Positions 1 through 5,398 of a stretch of DNA of 9,896 nt are shown here, in pieces (the first letter of the stretch is position 1; every line of letters starts with the position of its first letter). A program made the position numbers and the translations under genes. Below the pieces are notes generated by a model. The model saw only the letters and a program-made list of their open reading frames with translations. It was not told where the DNA came from and searched no databases. Origin of the DNA: Candidatus Altarchaeales archaeon (GTDB lineage: Archaea; Altiarchaeota; Altiarchaeia; IMC4; SCGC-AAA252-I15); assembly GCA_016867655.1 (NCBI GenBank), contig VGJA01000025.1, positions 1 through 9,896 on the forward strand, given 5' to 3'.

Positions 1-881
1 GGATTGGCCATGGCTAGTATAATAGGATTCTTCCTCATCTTCTTCAGCATCTCAGGCTTCACGATTCCCGCAACAGAAACTCCTACAAACGCGTCAGCAT
101 CCTCCAAAGCGTCTGCAATACTGCCCTCCTTTTTATGGTGGTTTGTCAACTTCGCAATCTCCTGCTTGTATTTGTTCAAGTCCTCCCTGCCTTCGTGGAT
201 TATGCCCTTGCTGTCGCACAAAATTATGTTGTGAACCGGCTTGCACACTCTTTTGTCCATGTCAATGCACAAAAGCATTCTGGATATTGCAATGCCTGCT
301 GCTCCAGCTCCGCACAACACAACCCGTAAATCTTCCATCTTTTTGCCAGCAAGCTTTGCAGCATTAATCAAAGCAGCCAAAACCACGATTGCAGTCCCGT
401 GCTGGTCGTCGTGGAAGACCGGAATGTCCAACTTTTCCTTCAGCTGGTTTTCAACGTCAAAACACCTTGGAGCTGAAATGTCCTCCAGGTTTATTCCGCC
501 AAAAACCGGGGCAATCCACTCCACGGCCTGCACAATCTCCTCAACCTTCTGGGTTGTAAGGCAGATTGGAAAAGCGTCCAAGTCAGCGAACTCCTTCATC
601 AATAAGGCCTTGCCCTCCATCACAGGCAAAGCCGCTTCAGTCCCAATGTTGCCCAATCCCAGCACAGCGCTTCCGTCTGTGACAATAGCGACCGTATTGC
701 CCTTGAAAGTGTAGTCGTAAATCCTCCTTTTGTCTTCAGCAATCTTCCTGCACGGTTCTGCAACCCCTGGAGTATAGGCCAAACTCAAGTCCAGTTTTGT
801 TTTGACAGGAATATTGCTCACAACAGCAATCTTGCCCCTGTGTTTCTTGTGCAGCTCAAGGGAATCCTCATTCAAACCCAT
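1..881 (-). CDS. NAD(P)-dependent malic enzyme (oxaloacetate-decarboxylating), C-terminus cut by window edge
   Basis: Reverse-strand frame from ATG at 881-879 stays open to the window edge, giving 293 full codons of a family usually about 430-450 residues in its short prokaryotic form. Malic enzyme oxidatively decarboxylates L-malate to pyruvate and CO2 with NAD(P)+ and a divalent metal. Visible signatures in order: LSLAYTPGVAEPC with the catalytic Tyr near 36; TDGSAVLGLGNIG near 68-80; EGKALLMKEF with the catalytic Lys near 91; GGINLEDISAPRCF near 128-141 with metal-binding Glu/Asp; FHDDQHGTA near 156-164; the dinucleotide loop GAGAAG near 191-196; and the LAMANP region (289-294, the last Pro from a partial codon) at the edge. 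The frame is intact where visible. There is no Shine-Dalgarno before the start, which fits a short-leader transcript from an AT-rich box near 917-926. It is divergent from the interrupted methyltransferase. Cofactor preference (NAD versus NADP) cannot be read here. Confidence 0.95.
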   Translation of the reverse strand, partial: MGLNEDSLELHKKHRGKIAVVSNIPVKTKLDLSLAYTPGVAEPCRKIAEDKRRIYDYTFKGNTVAIVTDGSAVLGLGNIGTEAALPVMEGKALLMKEFADLDAFPICLTTQKVEEIVQAVEWIAPVFGGINLEDISAPRCFDVENQLKEKLDIPVFHDDQHGTAIVVLAALINAAKLAGKKMEDLRVVLCGAGAAGIAISRMLLCIDMDKRVCKPVHNIILCDSKGIIHEGREDLNKYKQEIAKLTNHHKKEGSIADALEDADAFVGVSVAGIVKPEMLKKMRKNPIILAMAN

Positions 882-916
882 TTTAAACAGAATTGTTTTT
901 ACATATTAGTGGCACC

Positions 917-926
917 TAAATAAAAA
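917..926 (-). promoter_or_regulatory. TATA-like box of the malic enzyme gene
   Basis: On the minus strand this reads TTTTTATTTA, centred about 40 bp before the malic enzyme ATG, so transcription would start about 13 nt upstream of the start codon. It is the best AT-rich box in the short upstream gap. It overlaps the first possible ATG of the plus-strand methyltransferase frame. Inference from position and composition only. Confidence 0.35.
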
Positions 927-1702
927 TGGCGTGTAAATGTAGTCTTCCTCCAAGCGTTTTTTTAGCATTAGACCCCCTAATGATAAACATGCCATCATGG
1001 AAGCGGGTCCCAGAGGAGTCCACAGCCGCGGCGCGGCCTAATCACAGAATGCTGCCAGAGGAACAGACCCTTCCTCATACGCTGGCTGTGTATACGTGGG
1101 ACGGAGATAAAAAAACAAAAAAAACACATTCTGTTTTACCGGTAGCTTCGTTTTCCGAGTTCTTGACAAAACATTTTGCTGGACGAGAGAACTTGCGTGG
1201 TTTCGACTTCGGCGCAGCCTAAGGCGCTATTACCGATACTGTTCATAAATTTTTGACCACTATTTTTTCCGGCGTAGATTATACTGGGCTGGAACGAGAT
1301 AGACTTGTAGTAGAGAACGCTTGGAGACTTGGTTTTCCTGTAATGGAATGTGATGTCCAAGCTGTTGACAGTTTAGATTCTTTTCGCTGCGATTTAGTCA
1401 CAATGTTTCGACCTCACCCCTCAGATGTCCCCTCTTTAGTCAGCACGGCAAAACGAATGATTGAACCACACGGACTTATTGCCATCTCGTTAAAAGCTGA
1501 AGATATGCAAGATCTGATAGTTGGAAAACGGTTTTTAGATGAGAGGCTGCCAGTGGCAGATTTCTGGACAGCATTGTCCGGCTTTAGTGTATTATCCATA
1601 AAGGAACGATGTGTTGGAGACCTGCCGTTATTCGAAAATCCTTATCTATTCGCATATTCTCCGCGCGGTTTGCAAGGATTTGAATTAATAACACTCAAAT
1701 AA
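926..1702 (+). pseudogene. Class I SAM-dependent methyltransferase frame interrupted by an in-frame stop; probably acquired
   Basis: Two open segments, 926-1222 and 1223-1702, share one frame and are separated only by TAA at 1220-1222. Read through, they give a Rossmann methyltransferase. FDFGAA-stop-GAITDT matches SAM-binding motif I (D-x-G-x-x-x-G). SGVDYTGLE follows as strand 2, VMECDVQAVDSL as strand 3 with the usual acidic residue, and FRCDLVTMF plus IEPHGLIAISLK as strands 4 and 5. The stop replaces the variable residue of the glycine loop; GAA (Glu) to TAA is one possible single-base route. The part after the stop lacks motif I, and its only early start is a TTG at 1253, so neither half should bind SAM normally. 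Arginine codons are 11 CGN to 4 AGR, against 4:8 and 2:9 in the two metE-like genes downstream, which suggests transfer. The true start is uncertain: ATGs occur at 926, 980 and 989, none with a good ribosome-binding site. The substrate is unknown. A sequencing error at 1220 is possible. Confidence 0.65.
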
Positions 1703-1760
1703 AGATAGTTGTTTTAGGCGCCGGAATCCCTGCGGGTGACAATACCTACTTTATCATTCT

Positions 1761-1768
1761 TTTAAATT
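1761..1768 (+). promoter_or_regulatory. TATA-like box for the metE-like gene pair
   Basis: TTTAAATT sits about 40 bp before the ATG at 1804, predicting a start near 1790 and a leader of roughly 14 nt. A second AT-rich patch, AATAATATA near 1777-1785, could serve instead with a leaderless transcript. No Shine-Dalgarno precedes 1804. The rest of the 101-bp gap after the methyltransferase frame holds nothing I recognise. Confidence 0.4.
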
Positions 1769-1803
1769 GTGAGGACAATAATATAGCCTCATTTTACGAG
1801 AAA

Positions 1804-2784
1804 ATGTTTCAAAAGACAATCGTTGGAAATTACCCCCGGCCGAGCTGGCTCAGAGAATCGTTGCTTAAGGCAGAGGGCAAGCAGAAGAAGGCCGGGCTGG
1901 CTGGCAAAGAGGTTGAAAGTTTGTATGTCAGAGGAATAGCCGAAGTCATTGCAGAATTTGAGTCTTGCAATCTTGATTTGATTACAGACGGCCAGCTGAG
2001 GTTGACTGACGCCCTTGCAAGCTTCTGCGAAAACTTGGAAGGATTCAAGATGACTGGCTTGATACGCTACTATGACAACAACTTCTACTACCGGCAGCCT
2101 GAGACGACAGGGAAAATATCCTGGAAGAATCCCGTCTTTGAGGCAGACTTCAAGCAGGCTAAAAAGCTTGCAAAAAAGAAAATCAAGTGCGTGCTTCCAG
2201 GGCCGTATACTCTCGCAAGATTGTGCAAAAACACGTTCTACAAAGACACATCAGATTTAATGTGGGATCTTTCTTCTGCAATAGCCTCTGAAGCAAAGGC
2301 GCTGGAGAACGCAGGCTGCAAGTTCATACAGTTTGATGAGCCTTCATTGGTTTATGACAGAAAGCTTGAATGCGGCTTAGACAAAATAATGGATGCATTA
2401 AAGAAGGTTGAGTCTAGCGTGAGTGCAATTACATGCCTGCAAGCCTACTTTGGCGGATTCAATGGCAGTCTAGCAGGCTTGCTTGACCTGAAATTTGACG
2501 TAATCGGCTTTGACTTGGTGGAAGGCAAAGAAAATCTAAACTTCATGCAGGAATATACTCCTAAGAAAGACCTTTCCCTTGGAATACTGGATTCAAGAAA
2601 CATACGCCTGGAAAAGCCAAGTGTAGTGAAGGCTAGGGTAATGCAGGCAGTCAAGCTTACAAGCCCGAAGAACGTTTACATAAATCCCAACTGGGGTTTG
2701 GAACTGATTCCAAGGGAGTATGCTGTGAAAAAACTAAAGCTTCTTTCAAACATTGTTGACGAATTGAAGGAGGATTCGGCATGA
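1804..2784 (+). CDS. MetE N-terminal-like protein, zinc-site-less half of a split cobalamin-independent methionine synthase
   Basis: 326 residues, a full (beta/alpha)8 MetE-type barrel by length. Family landmarks: VGNYPRP (7-13), DLITDGQLR (58-66), LPGPYTLA (131-138), FIQFDEPSLV (174-183), AYFGGF (214-219), LSLGILDSRN (257-266) and NPNWGLELIPRE (294-305). Aligned by eye to the next gene, the four zinc ligands of catalytic MetE (His, Cys, Glu, Cys) fall on T210, L212, D237 and W297, so no metal site remains. In full-length MetE the N-terminal barrel also lacks the zinc site, and the YFG and LGxxxxRN-type patches here resemble that half. I infer a partner subunit that may help bind homocysteine or the methyl donor, or stabilise the catalytic barrel. 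It overlaps the next gene by 4 nt (ATGA), so the pair is almost certainly co-translated. The start at 1804 is the first ATG of the conserved beginning; there is no Shine-Dalgarno, fitting a short leader. Confidence 0.85.
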   Translation: MFQKTIVGNYPRPSWLRESLLKAEGKQKKAGLAGKEVESLYVRGIAEVIAEFESCNLDLITDGQLRLTDALASFCENLEGFKMTGLIRYYDNNFYYRQPETTGKISWKNPVFEADFKQAKKLAKKKIKCVLPGPYTLARLCKNTFYKDTSDLMWDLSSAIASEAKALENAGCKFIQFDEPSLVYDRKLECGLDKIMDALKKVESSVSAITCLQAYFGGFNGSLAGLLDLKFDVIGFDLVEGKENLNFMQEYTPKKDLSLGILDSRNIRLEKPSVVKARVMQAVKLTSPKNVYINPNWGLELIPREYAVKKLKLLSNIVDELKEDSA

Positions 2785-3761
2785 GCAAAAAAATACTTCA
2801 AACAACAGTCGTGGGCAGTTACCCCAGGTTGAGCTATGTGGTGGAAGCCGTCGCCAAATACAAGAAGAAATTGATCTCAAAGGAAGAACTCAAAAAGATT
2901 ACAGACCATGCCACCACAGAAGTGGTTGAAGAGCAGATTAAGGCAGGCATAGACATTATTGCGGACGGAGAGCAATACAGGGAGGACATGGAAGTCTATT
3001 TTGCTGAAAGAATCTCAGGCTTCAAGGAAGGCGACTGGATTCGCATTTGGGGCAACAACTATTATCGAAAGCCGATAGTCCACAAGAAAGTCGGCTTCAT
3101 AGCTCCCATGACAGTTGAAGATTATCTTCTTGCTGAAAAAGTCACGGCAGGCAGAGCGCAAGTAAAGCAGATGTACACTGGGCCTTACACGATAGCTGAC
3201 TGGGCTTTCAACGACGCCTATGACAGCAAGGCAGACTTGGTTCTGGATTTGGCTAGGATACTCCACAAGGAAACTAAAGAACTTGAAAAGAAAGGCTGTC
3301 CTTACATTCAGATTGACGAGCCGGCTTTGTCAACGCACAACAGCAAGGACGAATTGGAAATCGCCAGGCAGGCAATAGAAATCGTCACAAAAGGAGTGAA
3401 GGCCAAGACTGCGATACACATCTGCTACGGCGACTTTGAAAACATCTTTCCAGGCTTGCTGGACTTCAAAATAGACTTAATAGACTTGGAGTTCACAAAC
3501 AACCAGTTCAAAACACTGGACATAATAAAGAAATACGACTTCAACAAAGAGCTTGGTTTCGGCTGCGTTGATGTTCACACCAAAAGAGTTGAGTCCAAAG
3601 AAGAAGTAAAGGAAAACATAAAAAAAGCGTTGAAAATACTGCCTCCAGAAAAAATCTACCCCAAACCCGACTGCGGCTTGAAGCTTCTGACAAGAGAAAT
3701 AGCATTCAAAAAACTGTGCGTCATCAGTGAGGCAGTCAAAGAACTTAGAGCTGAATTATAG
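2781..3761 (+). CDS. Cobalamin-independent methionine synthase, catalytic (C-terminal-type) half
   Basis: 326 residues, the size of a stand-alone archaeal core MetE. It transfers a methyl group to zinc-bound homocysteine to make methionine. The complete zinc site is visible: H213 and C215 in AIHICYGDF, E237 in LIDLEFTN, and C298 in PKPDCGLKLLTRE. Other landmarks are VVGSYPR (10-16), DIIADGEQYR (58-67), MYTGPYTIADW (131-141) and IQIDEPAL (176-183). Start: ATG 2781-2783 overlaps the TGA of the preceding gene, with a strong AAGGAGG at 2767-2773, seven bases upstream inside that gene, so translation is coupled but also has its own ribosome-binding site. The methyl donor is not evident. Some archaeal core MetE proteins use methylcobalamin or a corrinoid protein, others a tetrahydropterin; the H4MPT enzyme gene mch at 7525-8397 makes a pterin-derived methyl group plausible but does not prove it. 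Confidence 0.92.
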   Translation: MSKKILQTTVVGSYPRLSYVVEAVAKYKKKLISKEELKKITDHATTEVVEEQIKAGIDIIADGEQYREDMEVYFAERISGFKEGDWIRIWGNNYYRKPIVHKKVGFIAPMTVEDYLLAEKVTAGRAQVKQMYTGPYTIADWAFNDAYDSKADLVLDLARILHKETKELEKKGCPYIQIDEPALSTHNSKDELEIARQAIEIVTKGVKAKTAIHICYGDFENIFPGLLDFKIDLIDLEFTNNQFKTLDIIKKYDFNKELGFGCVDVHTKRVESKEEVKENIKKALKILPPEKIYPKPDCGLKLLTREIAFKKLCVISEAVKELRAEL

Positions 3762-3764
3762 ATG

Positions 3765-3847
3765 GTTTACTGTTTTCAGTCTCCAGTTTTCGGTTTCATG
3801 CTACTCGTTTTAATCTCCGTTTACTGAAAACCCAAAACCGGAAACCG
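3765..3847. repeat. Repeat-rich intergenic segment after the metE-like pair
   Basis: Just after the stop at 3761 the sequence is built from related short units. GTTTACTG occurs at 3765-3772 and again at 3819-3826. GTTTTCAGT (3772-3780) is perfectly inverted at 3823-3831, and CGGTTT (3791-3796) is inverted at 3835-3840. The two inverted pairs interleave rather than nest, so both cannot form in a simple hairpin. Vocabulary such as TTCAGTCT and TTCGGTTT recurs near 7504-7524. It may be a dispersed intergenic element and/or a transcription end point. No ORF is visible. Confidence 0.45.
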
Positions 3848-3873
3848 TTCATTTTTCCATTGCTCTAGGGAAA

Positions 3874-3887
3874 GGGTTTTTAAACCC
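3874..3887 (+). promoter_or_regulatory. TATA box inside a near-palindrome, promoter of the small transcript before orc1/cdc6
   Basis: GGGTTTTTAAACCC has 6-bp arms (GGGTTT/AAACCC) around two bases and contains the TATA-like TTTTTAAA at 3877-3884. A start about 25 bp further would fall near 3905-3910, at AAGGGAGATGG. A similar palindrome, GGGTTA-ATA-TAACCC, covers the TATA region of orc1/cdc6. A protein binding GGGTT(N)AACCC here would block TBP, so an operator is plausible. No regulator is identified. Confidence 0.45.
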
Positions 3888-3907
3888 CCTTCTTAGAACT
3901 AAACAAG

Positions 3908-4004
3908 GGAGATGGTTAGGGGTGGTGTGTCCTTCCGAAGGGGAGGAGAAAAAAACATCACTATCCGCTTGGATCTGGGGTATAGACTCCAGGAGGTAAA
4001 AAAG
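3908..4004 (+). other. Candidate structured 5' leader of the 43-codon ORF
   Basis: If transcription starts about 25 bp after the TATA box at 3877-3884, roughly 97 nt precede the ATG at 4005, long compared with the short or absent leaders inferred elsewhere in this window. By hand, 3914-3927 pairs with 3956-3966 (10 pairs including one G-U, with one mismatch and a GGG bulge). Inside it CCTT-CCG-AAGG at 3931-3941 makes a small hairpin. The ribosome-binding site AGGAGG at 3991-3996 lies 3' of this domain, in a second long-range stem. The frame is also open from an ATG at 3912, but that start has no ribosome-binding site and the extension looks like low-complexity RNA sequence, so I favour leader over coding. 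Confidence 0.35.
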
Positions 4005-4165
4005 ATGGACGAATGCAAATGCCTGCCTGCAATAAGGGTGGAAAAAACAGTGGACGTCAACCTGTTGAACTACATACAATACGTCTACGAAAACTTCGGT
4101 TTCATTCCAAAGTGGCTTAGCGTCAAGGCCTACTAAAATAAAAATCCTCCAAAGGTCTATACCCC
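3977..4165. repeat. Long-range inverted repeat flanking a small ORF and covering its ribosome-binding site
   Basis: The left arm 3977-3996 begins GGGGTATAGAC and ends GGAGG. The right arm 4146-4165 begins CCTCC and ends GTCTATACCCC. Eleven plus five bases pair perfectly across a 4-by-4 internal loop, closing a loop of about 149 nt. GGAGG of the left arm is the Shine-Dalgarno of the ORF at 4005, and the right arm lies just after its stop. As RNA this stem would hide the ribosome-binding site. As DNA it could be a paired protein-binding site beside the replication initiator gene, or the ends of a small mobile element. I see no target-site duplication, so the last is least likely. Confidence 0.6.
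4005..4136 (+). CDS. Small hypothetical protein, 43 residues, with a strong but sequestered ribosome-binding site
   Basis: I do not recognise this protein as a known family. ATG 4005 is preceded by AGGAGGT at 3991-3997, about seven bases away, which decides this start over the in-frame ATG at 3912. The peptide begins MDECKC, giving a Cys-x-Cys near the N-terminus, and continues with a predicted amphipathic stretch (LLNYIQYVYENF) and the ending FGFIPKWLSVKAY. The composition is protein-like. The FGFIP segment faintly recalls the start of carboxymuconolactone-decarboxylase/peroxidase-like proteins (helix, then FGxxP), so this could be a relic or a stand-alone piece of that fold; that is a weak guess. 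No signal peptide or membrane segment. It sits alone between the metE pair and orc1/cdc6, with its own promoter candidate and a T-run after the inverted repeat. Confidence 0.5.
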   Translation: MDECKCLPAIRVEKTVDVNLLNYIQYVYENFGFIPKWLSVKAY

Positions 4166-4177
4166 TCCACTTTTTTT
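4155..4177 (+). terminator. Oligo-T terminator after the small transcript
   Basis: Seven consecutive T residues at 4171-4177 follow the right arm of the inverted repeat. Archaeal RNA polymerase commonly terminates at T-runs, and the stem would add a pause. This would end a transcript of about 270 nt starting near 3908. Inferred from sequence only. Confidence 0.45.
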
Positions 4178-4194
4178 CTGCAAACCTTGCGTTG

Positions 4195-4209
4195 GGGTTA
4201 ATATAACCC
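4195..4209 (+). promoter_or_regulatory. Palindrome over the TATA box of orc1/cdc6, possible autoregulatory operator
   Basis: GGGTTAATATAACCC is a 6-bp perfect inverted repeat (GGGTTA/TAACCC) around ATA. Its centre TTAATATAA is a good TATA-like box about 37 bp before the ATG at 4239, predicting a start only about 10 nt upstream of the gene. Occupancy of the palindrome would exclude TBP. The related palindrome at 3874-3887 suggests shared control of the small transcript and the initiator gene. Confidence 0.5.
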
Positions 4210-4238
4210 TGAAATCGAAGAATACTAACAATTCTAAA

Positions 4239-5360
4239 ATGAAAATCTCAGACATGCTCATGGACGAGGAAACGCTCTTCAGAGAAGAAGGCGTTTTCAC
4301 TCCAACCTACCTGCCGGACCAGTACAACCACCGAGACTCCCAGTTGAAGTCCATCACAATGGCTTTGAAACCTGGCTTGAGGGGCATGAATCCCTTAAAC
4401 ACACTGATTTACGGCCCGCCTGGCACCGGTAAAACCACTGCAGTGAAATACGTTTTCAAGGAGCTTGCAGAATCAACAACAAAATTGATTCCGATTTACA
4501 TAAACTGCGAGGACAACAATACTCCATTCGGCATTTTTGCCAGAATACATGAAGCCGTCTACGGGTTTTCACCGCCGGACACTGGAAAGCCCTTGGAGTC
4601 TGTGAAGGAAAGCGTTTTCAGAAAGCTGGCTAAAGACAAAAAGAGCGTTGTAATAGCTTTGGATGAGATAGACCAGCTTTTCGTCAGAAAAAACGTCGAC
4701 AAAATTCTTATAGACTTGTTGAAGTCTCACTCAACCTACGGCTATGACAAAATAGGTGTTTTCGGGATTTTGATAGACGACCGTTTTATGGCAGACTTAG
4801 ACATCAAAGCCAGGAGCGTCTTCAACCCAGAGAGGATACACTTCCAGCCCTACAGCAAGGAAGAAATAAAGGAAATACTGTCTGTCAGAGTCAAATACGG
4901 TTTGTATGACGGCGTGCTTTCAAGCCAGCTTTTGGACTTGATAGTCGAAAAAACTTTCAGCCAGGGCGACTTAAGAGTGGGCTTGGACTTGATTAGGAGG
5001 AGCGCCTACTTGGCTGAAAAGGAAGCCTCAAGAAAGATAAAGAAGGAGCACATTGAGAAAGCCTTTGGAGAGATGCCTAAGAACATCAACCTGAAAAACA
5101 CAATCGACTCATTGGACAAGCAGGAAAAACAGCTGCTTTGTTTCATAGCATCGACCATGGAAACCGGCTCAGGCAGGATTTTCGAAAAATACAGCAGGCA
5201 AAACGACGTCGGAATCAAAAAATACAACGAAATCATAGACAAATTGGAGCAATACAAAATAATAGACACCCAATACAAAACAGGCGAAAGAGGGAGAAGC
5301 AGGGACATACTGCTGAGACACGACAAAGAGGAAATAAAGAAGCTGGTGGGGGACTTATAG
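4239..5360 (+). CDS. Orc1/Cdc6-type replication initiator AAA+ ATPase
   Basis: 373 residues, slightly shorter than the usual 390-420. It binds origin DNA and takes part in loading the MCM helicase. An N-terminal segment with YLPDQYNHRDSQL (24-36) is the usual lead-in to the AAA+ domain. Walker A is GPPGTGKTT (59-67) and Walker B VVIALDEID (137-145). The FQPYSKEEIKEIL stretch (202-214) opens the lid, and GDLR (243-246) supplies the sensor-2 arginine. The C-terminal part (about 285-373) is a winged-helix DNA-binding domain with a basic ERGRSRD turn (340-346). Sensor 1, usually ...SND... in archaeal homologues, reads GILIDDRF here, so the sensor Asn seems replaced by Ile179. The start has no Shine-Dalgarno, consistent with a near-leaderless mRNA from the TATA palindrome. 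The gene ends 38 bp from a convergent winged-helix gene. Archaeal orc1/cdc6 genes often adjoin an origin, and the repeat-rich stretch upstream is a candidate. Confidence 0.95.
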   Translation: MKISDMLMDEETLFREEGVFTPTYLPDQYNHRDSQLKSITMALKPGLRGMNPLNTLIYGPPGTGKTTAVKYVFKELAESTTKLIPIYINCEDNNTPFGIFARIHEAVYGFSPPDTGKPLESVKESVFRKLAKDKKSVVIALDEIDQLFVRKNVDKILIDLLKSHSTYGYDKIGVFGILIDDRFMADLDIKARSVFNPERIHFQPYSKEEIKEILSVRVKYGLYDGVLSSQLLDLIVEKTFSQGDLRVGLDLIRRSAYLAEKEASRKIKKEHIEKAFGEMPKNINLKNTIDSLDKQEKQLLCFIASTMETGSGRIFEKYSRQNDVGIKKYNEIIDKLEQYKIIDTQYKTGERGRSRDILLRHDKEEIKKLVGDL

Positions 5361-5398
5361 TTTTCTGGGAGTTCGGCCTGCCTGCTGGATATGCCACC

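Noticed and set aside
241..714. 157-codon open frame on the plus strand at the left edge
   Set aside because: It is antisense to the malic enzyme, whose motifs run through the whole stretch on the minus strand.
1220..1222. Readthrough or recoding of the TAA in the methyltransferase frame
   Set aside because: Selenocysteine uses UGA and pyrrolysine UAG, and TAA ends other genes here (1700-1702, 4134-4136, 7437-7439), so it is not reassigned. Mutation or sequencing error is simpler.
1136..1360. 74-codon minus-strand frame across the methyltransferase stop
   Set aside because: It is antisense to both methyltransferase motif segments and shows no ribosome-binding site or recognisable sequence.
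911..1722. GGCACCTAAA (911-920) and TTTAGGCGCC (1713-1722) as terminal inverted repeats of a mobile element around the methyltransferase
   Set aside because: Only 9 of 10 bases match, there is no target-site duplication and no transposase, so chance is an adequate explanation.
3912..4136. A longer 74-codon version of the small ORF starting at 3912
   Set aside because: The ATG at 3912 has no ribosome-binding site and would sit almost at the predicted transcript start, the extra 31 residues match a foldable RNA leader, and AGGAGGT lies ideally before 4005.
3977..4165. A MITE-like mobile element bounded by the 20-bp inverted repeats
   Set aside because: No flanking duplication is visible, and the coincidence with a ribosome-binding site and a T-run fits an RNA structure better. 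A copy search would settle it.
3905..4180. SRP RNA or RNase P RNA in the structured region before orc1/cdc6
   Set aside because: The hallmark conserved segments of either RNA were not found by eye, and a plausible ORF with a ribosome-binding site occupies the centre.
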